Source: Enemella evansiae (GTDB taxonomy: Bacteria; Actinomycetota; Actinomycetes; Propionibacteriales; Propionibacteriaceae). From it: DNA of 64,000 nt. The notes under the pieces are model-generated. The model searched no databases. It saw nothing but the letters and a program-made list of their open reading frames with translations, and was not told where the DNA came from. The stretch is from contig NZ_NMVP01000001.1 of assembly GCF_002250705.1 (NCBI RefSeq), positions 124,001 to 188,000 of the forward strand, given 5' to 3'. Positions 45,997 to 54,563 of the stretch are shown here, piece after piece. The first letter of the stretch is position 1, and the number at the start of each line of letters is the position of its first letter. Position numbers and translations under genes: made by a program.

Positions 45997-46890
45997 GTGC
46001 CGGAGCTGCCCGAGGTCGAGGTGGTCCGTGCCGGGCTCACCCCATTGATCGCCGGCCGCCGGTTGAGCGCGGTCCAGGTGCTGCATCCCCGCCCGGTACG
46101 CCGGCATCTGGCCGGCCCCGACGACTTCGCCACCACCCTGGTCGGGCGCACCTTCGACACCCCGCGACGGCGCGGCAAATACCTCTGGCTGCCGTTCACC
46201 GACGGCGACGCGCTGCTGGTGCATCTCGGGATGAGCGGCCAGTTCCGGACCGCAGAACCGGGTCTGCCCGATGCCCGCAACACCCGGATCCGCTTCTCCT
46301 TCGACGATTCCGGGCACGAGCTGCGCTTCGTCGACCAGCGGATGTTCGGTGGCGTCTCGCTGTCGCTCGACGGGGCCGAACTGCCCGCCGAGATCGCCCA
46401 CATCGCCCGCGACCCGTTCGATGCGGCGTATGACGTCGCCGAGACCGCCCGCCGGTTGCGCCGCCGCCGTGGCGGGGTGAAGCGGGCGCTGCTCGACCAG
46501 ACGCTGGTCTCGGGGATCGGCAACATCTACGCCGACGAGGCGCTCTGGGCCGCGCGGATGCACTACGACCGGCCCGGCGAGCGGCTCAGCCAGGCCGCCG
46601 CCGTCGGCGTACTCGATGCCGCGCGGGCGGTGATGGCCGAGGCGCTGGCCGTCGGCGGTACCAGCTTCGATGCGCTCTATGTCAACGTCAACGGCGAATC
46701 CGGCTACTTCGACCGGGCGCTGCACGCCTACGGTCAAGAAGGTCTGCCGTGTGAGCGCTGCGGTACGCCGATCGTGCGGGAGGCGTTCATGAACCGCTCG
46801 GCGTTCCGCTGCCCACGATGCCAACGCGCGCCACGCGCGGCCGCTGGTTCGGTGAACGGCGGGCGCGCCGTTAGGGTGGTCCAATCGTGA
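45997..46890 (+). CDS. mutM: Formamidopyrimidine-DNA glycosylase
   Basis: MutM removes oxidised purines (8-oxoguanine, Fapy) and nicks the abasic site. The 297-residue protein begins with [13 protein letters not shown] after the start codon; the Pro that follows the start becomes the catalytic N-terminus. It has [12 protein letters not shown] near 71, the helix-two-turn-helix [13 protein letters not shown] near 175 and a zinc finger CERCGTP...CPRCQRA at the end. GTG 45997 lies 1 bp after the rnc stop. It overlaps the next gene by 4 bp. Confidence 0.96.
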   Translation: MPELPEVEVVRAGLTPLIAGRRLSAVQVLHPRPVRRHLAGPDDFATTLVGRTFDTPRRRGKYLWLPFTDGDALLVHLGMSGQFRTAEPGLPDARNTRIRFSFDDSGHELRFVDQRMFGGVSLSLDGAELPAEIAHIARDPFDAAYDVAETARRLRRRRGGVKRALLDQTLVSGIGNIYADEALWAARMHYDRPGERLSQAAAVGVLDAARAVMAEALAVGGTSFDALYVNVNGESGYFDRALHAYGQEGLPCERCGTPIVREAFMNRSAFRCPRCQRAPRAAAGSVNGGRAVRVVQS

Positions 46891-47579
46891 AGAGAGCCGC
46901 CCACTACGTCTTCGTGCGTCACCGCCACAACTGGCTGCAGTTCCTGCGTTTCGGACTGGTCGGTGGCTCCGGCGTACTCGTGAACCAGATCGTGGTGATC
47001 ATCCTCAACAAGCTGCTCGGGGGCGATTACCGCGACGTGGCGTTCCCGCTGCCGTTCTCGGATTTCAACATCCGTTGGTATGTGGTGATCACCACGGTCG
47101 CGTTCCTGGTCGCCAACGTCTGGAACTTCCAGCTCAACCGCACCTGGACCTTCAAATCCGGCAAGCATGCCGGCTGGTGGCGCGAGTTCTTCCCCTTCCT
47201 GGCGGTCGGATCGGTGGCCTACCTGGTCGGTCAGGTGATCATCCAGCTGCTGCTCTGGCACGGCTCACCGGTCGAGCTGGCGAAACTGTTCCCGGTGCTG
47301 GACGACAGCTCCGGGCTGCGCAAACCGCTCTACTGGGCCAACCTGATCCAGATCACGCTGACCATGCCGATCAACTTCGTGGTGAACAAGCTCTGGACCT
47401 TCCGGGCGGTCCGCGGCAAGCGGCTGCATCCCGAGCAGGAGCTGCCGATGGTGGCCGCGGTCGTCGCCCCCGAGGTGGTCGACGAGGAGGGCAACCCGAT
47501 CCCCGAGGGCACGGTGCACGAGGACACCATCCACGACGACTCGGTTCGCGACGGTTCTGGGGACACGGAACGGGGCTGA
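46887..47579 (+). CDS. GtrA-family membrane protein
   Basis: This 230-residue protein has four membrane helices, as is usual for GtrA proteins, which assist transfer of sugar or lipid-linked groups across the membrane. The typical core is [22 protein letters not shown] near 18-40, [11 protein letters not shown] near 88 and VNKLWTFRA near 170. A 60-residue acidic, non-conserved tail follows. GTG 46887 overlaps the mutM stop. TAGGGT (46872-46877) is 9 nt upstream, so it may also have its own start site. Confidence 0.88.
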   Translation: MKRAAHYVFVRHRHNWLQFLRFGLVGGSGVLVNQIVVIILNKLLGGDYRDVAFPLPFSDFNIRWYVVITTVAFLVANVWNFQLNRTWTFKSGKHAGWWREFFPFLAVGSVAYLVGQVIIQLLLWHGSPVELAKLFPVLDDSSGLRKPLYWANLIQITLTMPINFVVNKLWTFRAVRGKRLHPEQELPMVAAVVAPEVVDEEGNPIPEGTVHEDTIHDDSVRDGSGDTERG

Positions 47580-47582
47580 ACC

Positions 47583-50500
47583 GTGTACCTGAAGAGCCTC
47601 ACCCTGCGCGGCTTCAAGTCCTTCGCCTCCGCCACCACCCTCAACTTCGAGCCCGGCATCACCTGTGTGGTCGGCCCGAACGGCTCGGGCAAATCCAACG
47701 TCGTCGACGCGCTCGCCTGGGTGATGGGTGCCCAGGCCGCCAAGTCGCTGCGCGGCGGCAAGATGGAGGATGTCATCTTCGCCGGCACCTCCGGCCGGGC
47801 CCCGCTGGGCCGGGCCGAGGTGGCGCTGACCATCGACAACACCGACGGCGCGCTGCCGATCGAATACACCGAGGTGACGATCTCGCGGACCATGTTCCGC
47901 AACGGCGGCTCGGAATACGCGATCAACGGCAACGCCGCCCGGTTGCTCGATGTCCAGGAGCTGCTCAGCGACTCCGGTATCGGCCGGGAGATGCACGTCA
48001 TCGTCGGCCAGGGCCAGCTCGACTCGATCCTGCAGGCCACCCCGGAGGGCCGGCGCGGGTTCATCGAGGAGGCCGCCGGCGTCCTCAAGCACCGCAAGCG
48101 CAAGGAGAAGGCGCTGCGGAAGCTGGAGTCCACCGAGGGCAACCTGAACCGGCTCAACGACCTGATCGCCGAGATCCGCCGGCAGCTCAAACCGCTCGGC
48201 CGGCAGGCCGAGGTGGCGCGCCGGGCCGTGGTGATCCAGGCCGAGGTCCGCGACGCCCGCGCCCGACTGCTCGCCGACGATCTGGTGCAGGCCACCCTGG
48301 CACTGGAATCCGAGCTCGCCGACGAGCAGGCGCTGCGCGATCGGCGAACCAGCGTCGAGAACGCGCTGGCCGCCGCCCGGGACACCGAGGCCGAGGCCGA
48401 AGAGCAGTTGCGGGAGGGTACGCCACGGCTGACCGCCGCGCAGGAGACCTGGTACGCCCTGTCCGGGCTGCGCGAGCGGGTCGCCTCGACCATCTCGATC
48501 GCCGCCGAACGGGTCCGCAACGCTGACAACCAACCCACCGAGGACCGCCCGGGCCGCGACCCGGAGCAGCTCGAAGCCGAGGCCAAGGAGGTCGGCCGCC
48601 AGGAGGAGCAGCTGCGCGCCGAGGTGGCCACCGCCGACGCCGCGCTCGCCGAGGCGACCCAGCGGCGTACCGACGCCGAACAGGCCCATGCCACCGAGGA
48701 GAAGCGGCTCGCCGCCCAGCTCCGCGCGATCGCCGACCGGCGGGAGGGCCTGGCCCGGCTCACCGGCCAGGTCAACTCCGCCCGCTCCCGCGCCGAGGCC
48801 GTGGTCGAGGAGATCGGCCGACTGACCAGCGCCCGGGAACAGGCACTGGAACGCGCCCAGCGGGCCCGCGCCGAGTTCACCAGCCTGGAGACCAGGGTCG
48901 CCGGGTTGGACGCCGGCGAGGTCGACCTCGACTCCGAACACGAACAGGCCGCCGACGAACTCGAGGTGGTCGAGACCGAACTGCGCGAGCTGCAGCGCCA
49001 GGAGCAGACCGCCAACCAGGAACGCGCCGCCGCGGCCGCCCGGTTGGAGGCGCTCAAGCTCGGCCTGGAACGCAAGGATGCCTCCGCCGCCCTGCTCGCC
49101 GCCACCGACCGGGTCGGCGGCCTGCTCGGCTCGGTCGCGGCCCTGGTGCAGGTGGAACAGGGCTACGAGGCCGCGGTCTCGGCGGCCTTCGGCTCGGCCG
49201 CCGACGCGGTCGCGGTGACCGGGCCGGATGCCGCGGTCGGGGCCTTCGACCATCTCAAGGCCGAGGACCTCGGCCGAGCGGGGCTGCTGCTGCGCGGGGC
49301 GGTCACCGACGGCGAGACCTGGCCGCGGCTGCCGGACTGGGCCCGGTACGCCGCCGACGTGGTCGGCTGCGACGACGAGCTGCGGCCCTCGGTGCTGCGG
49401 GTGCTGCGCAAGGTCGCGGTGGTCGACGACCTCCCGGCCGCCCGCCGGCTGATCGGCGACCTGCCCGATGTCACCGCGGTCACCCGCGACGGGGACATCC
49501 TCTCGGCCTGGTTCGCCGCCGGCGGCTCGGGCTCGAAGCAGTCGCTGATCGAGGCCCAGGCCGCGGTCGATGAGGCCGAGAAGCGACTGGTGGCCGCCGA
49601 CCACCAGGTGGAGCGGCTGCGGTTCGCGCTCGGCGAGGTGCGCAACCGGCACGAGGAGGCGCAGGGCCGCCTCGACGTGGCACTGGGCAAGCTGCACGAA
49701 TCCGATGCGGTGATGGCCGCCCTGGCCGAGGACCTCGGCAAGTGGCAGAACCTCGCCAAGCAGGCCGGTGACGAGGCCGGCCGGCTCGCCGACTCGGCGC
49801 AGAAGGCCGAGGCCCAGCAGGCCGCGGACGCCGAGAAGCTGACCGAGCTGGAACAACGGCTGGAACTGGCCTCGGCCGAGGAGATCGACGAGGACGCCGA
49901 CACCGGCGAACGGGACCGGTTGGCCGAGCAGGCACGCGGTGCCCGACAGGCCGAGATGGACGCCCGGCTGGCCCTGCGTACCACCGAGGAACGGGTCCGC
50001 GGGCTGGCCGGTCGCGCCGACTCGCTGCGCCGCGCCGCCGAGAACGAACGCCGCGCCCGGGCCCGCGCCGAGGCCCGCCGGATCCAGCTGCAGCGCGAGG
50101 GCGAGAATGCACGCGCGGTGCGGACCGCCGCCGAGTGGCTGCTCAAGCGCGTCGAGGCCTCCCGCGAGATCGCGGCCGCCGAACGCGCCGCCGCCGAGCA
50201 GGTCCGCGCCGCCGCCGACCGGGAACTCGCCGATGCCCGGCGCCGCTCCCGGGAGCTGGCCGGTGAACTGCAGCAGCTCGTGGACACCGTGCACCGCGAC
50301 GAGCTGGCTCGCGCCCAGCAACGGATGCGCGTCGAATCGCTGACCGAGAAGGCGATGGAGGAGCTCGGCCTGGAGGCGGAGACGCTGATGGCCGAGTTCG
50401 GGCCGGAGAACGCCATCCCGGTGCTCACCCGGGCGGACGGGTCGGCGCTCACCGAGGACGACGAGCAGCCCGAGCCGGTCCCGTTCGTGCGTGCCGAGCA

Positions 50501-51137
50501 GGAGAAGCGGCTGCGCAAGGCGGAGAAGAATCTGCAGGTGCTCGGCCGGGTGAACCCGCTCGCGCTCGAGGAGTTCGACGCGATGACCGAGCGGCACCAG
50601 TTCCTGTCGGAGCAACTGGAGGATCTGCGGCGTACCCGCAAGGACCTGACCGACATCATCGCCGAGGTCGACAACCGGGTGCAGGAGGTCTTCGCGCAGG
50701 CGTACGCCGACGTCGAGACCGCCTTCGAACAGGTCTTCGCCAAGCTCTTCCCCGGCGGCGAGGGCAAGCTCGTGCTCACCGAACCGGGGGAGTGGCTGAC
50801 CACCGGCGTCGACGTCGAGGCCCGCCCGCCCGGCAAGAAGGTGAAGCGACTGTCGCTGCTGTCGGGTGGCGAGCGCTCACTGGTCGCGGTCGCCTTCCTG
50901 GTCGCGCTGTTCATCGCCCGGCCGAGCCCGTTCTACATCCTCGACGAGGTCGAGGCGGCCCTGGACGACACCAACCTGGGCCGGCTGCTGGAGATCTACG
51001 AGCAGTTGCGGGAGAACTCCCAGCTGCTGGTGATCACCCACCAGAAGCGGACCATGGAGATCGCCGACGCGCTCTACGGGGTGACGATGCGCGGCGACGG
51101 GGTGTCCACGGTAATCAGCCAGCGGATCCGGGACTGA
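47583..51137 (+). CDS. smc: Chromosome segregation protein SMC
   Basis: SMC is the ATPase of the condensin complex. The 1184-residue protein has Walker A VVGPNGSGKSN near 30-40, long coiled coils (about 165-500 and 650-1010), a hinge with GGLLGSVAALVQVEQGYEAAV near 510-535, the signature LSLLSGGERSLVAVAF near 1090 and Walker B FYILDEVEAALDD near 1120. Its GTG is 3 bp after the gtrA stop. In many relatives smc is followed directly by ftsY; here about 3.4 kb of accessory genes and a repeat array lie between them. Confidence 0.97.
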   Translation: MYLKSLTLRGFKSFASATTLNFEPGITCVVGPNGSGKSNVVDALAWVMGAQAAKSLRGGKMEDVIFAGTSGRAPLGRAEVALTIDNTDGALPIEYTEVTISRTMFRNGGSEYAINGNAARLLDVQELLSDSGIGREMHVIVGQGQLDSILQATPEGRRGFIEEAAGVLKHRKRKEKALRKLESTEGNLNRLNDLIAEIRRQLKPLGRQAEVARRAVVIQAEVRDARARLLADDLVQATLALESELADEQALRDRRTSVENALAAARDTEAEAEEQLREGTPRLTAAQETWYALSGLRERVASTISIAAERVRNADNQPTEDRPGRDPEQLEAEAKEVGRQEEQLRAEVATADAALAEATQRRTDAEQAHATEEKRLAAQLRAIADRREGLARLTGQVNSARSRAEAVVEEIGRLTSAREQALERAQRARAEFTSLETRVAGLDAGEVDLDSEHEQAADELEVVETELRELQRQEQTANQERAAAAARLEALKLGLERKDASAALLAATDRVGGLLGSVAALVQVEQGYEAAVSAAFGSAADAVAVTGPDAAVGAFDHLKAEDLGRAGLLLRGAVTDGETWPRLPDWARYAADVVGCDDELRPSVLRVLRKVAVVDDLPAARRLIGDLPDVTAVTRDGDILSAWFAAGGSGSKQSLIEAQAAVDEAEKRLVAADHQVERLRFALGEVRNRHEEAQGRLDVALGKLHESDAVMAALAEDLGKWQNLAKQAGDEAGRLADSAQKAEAQQAADAEKLTELEQRLELASAEEIDEDADTGERDRLAEQARGARQAEMDARLALRTTEERVRGLAGRADSLRRAAENERRARARAEARRIQLQREGENARAVRTAAEWLLKRVEASREIAAAERAAAEQVRAAADRELADARRRSRELAGELQQLVDTVHRDELARAQQRMRVESLTEKAMEELGLEAETLMAEFGPENAIPVLTRADGSALTEDDEQPEPVPFVRAEQEKRLRKAEKNLQVLGRVNPLALEEFDAMTERHQFLSEQLEDLRRTRKDLTDIIAEVDNRVQEVFAQAYADVETAFEQVFAKLFPGGEGKLVLTEPGEWLTTGVDVEARPPGKKVKRLSLLSGGERSLVAVAFLVALFIARPSPFYILDEVEAALDDTNLGRLLEIYEQLRENSQLLVITHQKRTMEIADALYGVTMRGDGVSTVISQRIRD

Positions 51138-51263
51138 ACCCTCGACTCCTTGATGAGATCGTGATCCGGACAACTGGAATCACACGAGTCACAGGTGTAA
51201 CACTGGTCCCGCCGGAGTGGTCGACCGGCGCCTTCCCCAGTTGGACCTTGAGAAAGGTGTGCC

Positions 51264-51455
51264 GTGAGCAGCATCGTCCTCTTCACCCTCCTCGCCCTCG
51301 TCATCGCCGCCTTCGTCTGCGGCGCCGTGGCGATGGGCATGGCCGGGCACGGCCGCAGCCAGCACCCGAAGGTCGCGCACGGCTTCGCCCGCGCCGCCCA
51401 GGCGCTGAACGGCGACGGCGAGCCGCCGAGCGGACTGGTCAAGCTCTTCCGCTGA
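51264..51455 (+). CDS. Small single-pass membrane protein
   Basis: This 63-residue protein has one hydrophobic helix at about residues 4-28 and a basic, histidine-containing cytoplasmic-type tail ending SGLVKLFR. GTG 51264 follows GAGAAAGG. The 126 bp before it hold no gene, only possible promoter signals. Its TGA overlaps the ATG of the VOC gene by one base, so they are probably co-transcribed. I do not recognise the family. Confidence 0.72.
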   Translation: MSSIVLFTLLALVIAAFVCGAVAMGMAGHGRSQHPKVAHGFARAAQALNGDGEPPSGLVKLFR

Positions 51456-52165
51456 TGCACCTGGAGAACCTGGTCGTCGACGCCCGGGATCCCCGTGGGC
51501 TGGGCGGCTTCTGGGCCGCGGCGCTCGGTGCCGAACCGATCACCGAAGGGCCCGACATCTTCGAGGCCCGGTTGCGGTATTCCGACGACCAGTTTCTCGA
51601 TCTGTGCTTCCCGTTGGTCGATGAGCCGGCGGTCGGTACGCCGCGGCTGCATCCCGATCTGGCCGGTGGGGTACGCCAGGGCGAGGTCGTCGAGCGGCTG
51701 CTCGGGCAGGGCGCCGCGCGGTTGGATATCGGTCAGGGTGACGTGCCGTGGGTGGTGCTCGCCGACCCCGAGGGGAATCCGTTCTGCGTGATGGAGGAGC
51801 GGGCCGAGTACGCCGACCGCGGGCCACTGGCGGCGCTGCCGTTGGACTCGGCCGATCCGGCGCGGGACCTGGAGTTCTGGGCGATGCTCACCGGCTGGGA
51901 ACAGCTGGTCGGCGGCTCGGTGCCGGCGACGCTGACGCACCCGTCCGGGCTGGGCCCGCTGCTGGAGCTGTGCCCCCAGGTCGAGCCGAAGGTACGCAAG
52001 AACCGGATGCACCTCGACCTGCGCTACGTCACCGGCGACGATCGGGACGACTGGGCGCGCCGCATCGAGGCCGCCGGCGGCAGCCGCTACGACCCCGGCT
52101 GGGGCGAACTGCCCTGGGAGCTGTGGCGCGACCCCTCCGGCAACGAGTTCTGCCTGCACGGCTGA
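51455..52165 (+). CDS. VOC-superfamily protein with two glyoxalase-like domains
   Basis: This 236-residue protein has two tandem glyoxalase/bleomycin-resistance-type domains: the first ends VLADPEGNPFCVME near 105-118 and the second ends LWRDPSGNEFCLHG at the C-terminus. The repeated DP-GN-FC ending is typical of the Glyoxalase_6 group, whose substrates are mostly unknown. The metal ligands cannot be assigned with confidence. It starts one base inside the stop of the small membrane-protein gene and is convergent with the reductase gene beyond the palindromic array. Confidence 0.85.
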   Translation: MHLENLVVDARDPRGLGGFWAAALGAEPITEGPDIFEARLRYSDDQFLDLCFPLVDEPAVGTPRLHPDLAGGVRQGEVVERLLGQGAARLDIGQGDVPWVVLADPEGNPFCVMEERAEYADRGPLAALPLDSADPARDLEFWAMLTGWEQLVGGSVPATLTHPSGLGPLLELCPQVEPKVRKNRMHLDLRYVTGDDRDDWARRIEAAGGSRYDPGWGELPWELWRDPSGNEFCLHG

Positions 52166-52222
52166 CCGCGCACCGGCCCCGGGCCACTTTCCACGATTCT
52201 CCTGGCCCACTGCTCCCGACTG

Positions 52223-52375
52223 ATACAGGTTTGATGCTCGAGAGGCATCAAGGATTTCCTTGATGCCCGGTGAGCATCAGAGATCGTCCTGATGCCCAGG
52301 AAGCATCAAAGATTTCCTTGATGTCGGCTGGGCATCAAACATTTCTTTGATGCTTCTCGGGCATCAAACCCGTAT
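52223..52375. repeat. 29-bp-period palindromic repeat array bounded by an inverted repeat
   Basis: GCATCA starts at 52245, 52274, 52303, 52332 and 52361, an exact 29-bp period. Each full unit begins with a hairpin, such as GCATCAAGGA with TCCTTGATGC, and ends with a variable 6-7-base linker. Because units start GCATC and end GATGC, hairpins can also form across the linkers. The array is closed by a 15-bp inverted repeat with one mismatch (52223-52237 and 52361-52375). It fills the 288-bp gap between two convergent genes; 52166-52222 and 52376-52453 show nothing else. Confidence 0.9.
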
Positions 52376-52453
52376 TGGTCGACAGCTACCCGGTATGGGG
52401 AGCGCGATGGTCGGACGCAATGGGGGTGCGCCACGTGTGGGCCGGGGCCCGGT

Positions 52454-52891
52454 TCAGTAGGTGATCGGTTCGAGGATCAGGACCGGGATCTGGCGGTCGG
52501 TCTTCGTCTGGTACTCGGCGTAGGGCGGGTAGGCCGCGACGCAGCGTTCCCACCATTCCTCGCGCTCGCTGCCGCTGAGTTCGCGTGCCCTCACCGCGAA
52601 GGTCTCGGTGCCGTCCATCAGGTCGAGAACCGGGTTCTTCTTCACGTTGGCATACCACTTGGGGTTCTCCGGGGCGCCGCCCTTCGACGCCACTGCGGCA
52701 TACGAGCCGTCGTGCTCGACGCGCATCAGCGGCACCTTGCGGACCTTGCCGGAGACACCCAGCATCGTCAGCATCACCACATCGCGATCCATCACCTGGG
52801 CGGCGCGGGTGTCGCCAGCGGCCTCGATCGCCTCAACCTGCTTGCGGACCCACTCGGTGGGGCTGGGGACATATTCACCCTTGATCGTCAT
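52454..52891 (-). CDS. Nitroreductase/quinone reductase of the DDN type (deazaflavin-dependent)
   Basis: This 145-residue protein matches the F420H2-dependent DDN/nitroreductase family (DUF385), which reduces quinones or nitro compounds in actinobacteria. It has VVMLTMLGVSGKVRKVPLMRVEHDGSYAAVASKGGAPENPKWYANV near 38-83 and ends YQTKTDRQIPVLILEP, both typical. On the minus strand TAGGCT (complement of 52899-52904) stands 7 nt before the ATG, so it is probably leaderless. Whether it really uses F420 needs experiment; no F420 synthesis gene is in the window. Confidence 0.88.
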   Translation of the reverse strand: MTIKGEYVPSPTEWVRKQVEAIEAAGDTRAAQVMDRDVVMLTMLGVSGKVRKVPLMRVEHDGSYAAVASKGGAPENPKWYANVKKNPVLDLMDGTETFAVRARELSGSEREEWWERCVAAYPPYAEYQTKTDRQIPVLILEPITY

Positions 52892-52932
52892 GGCCCCGAG
52901 CCTAGCCCGGGACCATGACGATCACCGGTTGT

Positions 52933-54375
52933 TCAATCGGTGGTCGGGCGGAGCTGGCCGGGCCGCGTACCACCGCCACCGAGCCCACCCCCGCCGCCAC
53001 CGGGGCGACGGCCGGCGGGTCGGGACAGCACCCCCGGTACGCCACGGCCGCGCAGCGAGGCGCCCTTGGTCTCGATCACGAAGTGCAGGGCCACCATCGC
53101 GACCGCGCAGGCGGCCATCATGTAGAACGCCGGGATCAGCGGGTTTCCGGTGGCGCCGATCAGCGCCTCGTTGATGGCCGGAGCCGTGCCGCCGAAGGCG
53201 GCTGTGGCGACGTTGTAGGAGATCGCCATCCCGGCGTACCGGACATGCGAGGGGAACATCGCCGGGAAGGTGGCCGAGATCGTACCGAGCTGCAGCACAT
53301 AGATCGCGCCCAGCACGGTGAAGCCGATGACGGCCAGCACCATGCCCTTGCCCATCAGCCAGAACATCGGTACCGAGAGCACGAACAACCCGATCAGCGA
53401 GATCCACCAGCACGGTTTCCGGCCGATCCGGTCCGACAGGGCACCGGCCATCGGCAGCAGGATCATCATCACCACCTGGCCGATCAGCACCATGATCTCG
53501 GCATTGCCCTTGGACATCCCGACGGTGTTCGGCAGGTAGGTGGGCATGTAGGTGAGCAGCAGGTAGTTCGCCACGTTCAGCGCGATGACCAGGCCGAAGA
53601 GCTGCAGGATCGGCTTCCAGTGCTCCTTCAGCAGATTCTTCAGTGCGCCGGTGGCCTCGTCCTCGGACTCACCGGATTCGGACAGCTCCTGGAAGACCGG
53701 GGTGTCCTCCATCTTCATCCGCAGATACAGCCCGATGCCGCCGAGCGGCCCGGCGACCAGGAACGGGATCCGCCAGCCCCAGTCCTGCATCGCGGCGTCA
53801 CCGAGGAAGAACCGCAGCACCGCCACGATGATCAGGCCCGCGGTCAGCCCGGCCAAGGTGCCGAACTCGAGGAAGCTGCCCCAGAATCCGCGCTTCTTGT
53901 CCGGCGCGTACTCGGCCATGAAGGTCGCCGCGCCGCCGTACTCACCGCCGGTGGAGAACCCCTGCACCACCCGGAGCAGGATCAGCAGGATCGGTGCCCA
54001 GATACCGATCTGGTCGAAGGTCGGCAGCAACCCCATCAGGAAGGTGGCGCTGCACATCAGCAGGATCGTGGTGGCCAGCACCTTCGATCGGCCCAGCCGG
54101 TCGCCGAGCGGGCCCCAGACCAGACCGCCGAGCGGGCGCAGCACGAAGGAGACCGCCAGGCCCAACAGGGCGCCGAGGGCCTCATGCTCACCGGGGAAGA
54201 AGTTCGCCCCGATCTCGGTGGCGAGGTAGGCGTACACACCGTAGTCGAACCATTCGGTGGCGTTGCCCATCGCCGAGGCGGTGACTGCCCGTTTGAGCAG
54301 TTTTGGACTTGCTTCTTTTGGTGCGTCGTCGATCAGCGGGACGCTGGGGGACACCCCAGCAGAGTTGGACTCCAT
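52933..54375 (-). CDS. MHS-family MFS transporter (ProP-like)
   Basis: This 480-residue protein is a 12-helix major-facilitator transporter of the metabolite:H+ symporter family, related to ProP and shikimate or alpha-ketoglutarate carriers. It has ATEWFDYGVYAYLA near 40-53, PLGGLVWGPLGDRLGRSKVL near 80-100, QGFSTGGEYGGAATFMAEYAP near 138-158 and GALSDRIGRKPCW in the second half. The last 35 residues are an Arg/Gly-rich tail with runs of Gly, not part of the fold. GAAGGAG precedes the ATG. Its promoter region has direct and inverted repeats. The substrate is unknown; compatible solutes or organic acids are likely. Confidence 0.9.
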   Translation of the reverse strand: MESNSAGVSPSVPLIDDAPKEASPKLLKRAVTASAMGNATEWFDYGVYAYLATEIGANFFPGEHEALGALLGLAVSFVLRPLGGLVWGPLGDRLGRSKVLATTILLMCSATFLMGLLPTFDQIGIWAPILLILLRVVQGFSTGGEYGGAATFMAEYAPDKKRGFWGSFLEFGTLAGLTAGLIIVAVLRFFLGDAAMQDWGWRIPFLVAGPLGGIGLYLRMKMEDTPVFQELSESGESEDEATGALKNLLKEHWKPILQLFGLVIALNVANYLLLTYMPTYLPNTVGMSKGNAEIMVLIGQVVMMILLPMAGALSDRIGRKPCWWISLIGLFVLSVPMFWLMGKGMVLAVIGFTVLGAIYVLQLGTISATFPAMFPSHVRYAGMAISYNVATAAFGGTAPAINEALIGATGNPLIPAFYMMAACAVAMVALHFVIETKGASLRGRGVPGVLSRPAGRRPGGGGGGLGGGGTRPGQLRPTTD

Positions 54376-54411
54376 CGTCGCTCCTTCGCGTGATCCGTCG
54401 GATCACTCGAT

Positions 54412-54468
54412 CTCTGTACTCGCTCTGTACTCGGCCGCGTCGCTCGATTGTACTTTTGTAGACAATCG
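54412..54468. promoter_or_regulatory. Direct and inverted repeats before the MHS transporter gene
   Basis: CTCTGTACTCG occurs twice in direct tandem (54412-54422 and 54423-54433). It is followed by CGATTGT (54445-54451) and ACAATCG (54462-54468), an inverted repeat with a 10-bp gap, which includes TTGTAGACAA (54456-54465). These are 37-93 bp upstream of the transporter ATG and look like operator sites, perhaps for a GntR-type regulator. Confidence 0.45.
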
Positions 54469-54563
54469 GACACGTTACATGAGTTCCTTGGGGTCTGACC
54501 ACCCCTACCCGCAGTACCCCTCGGGTGCAACCGGTACGCGCCGAACCTCCTAGGATGGCGGCC

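Noticed and set aside
47265..50615. Very long minus-strand open frame opposite smc
   Set aside because: It is a shadow caused by high GC at third positions; smc on the plus strand has full domains. Similar long antisense frames opposite pnp, recG, ureC, dapB and glpK were rejected for the same reason.
52223..52375. CRISPR array
   Set aside because: The period is regular, but the variable parts are only 6-7 bases, the repeat is itself palindromic, and no cas gene is present.
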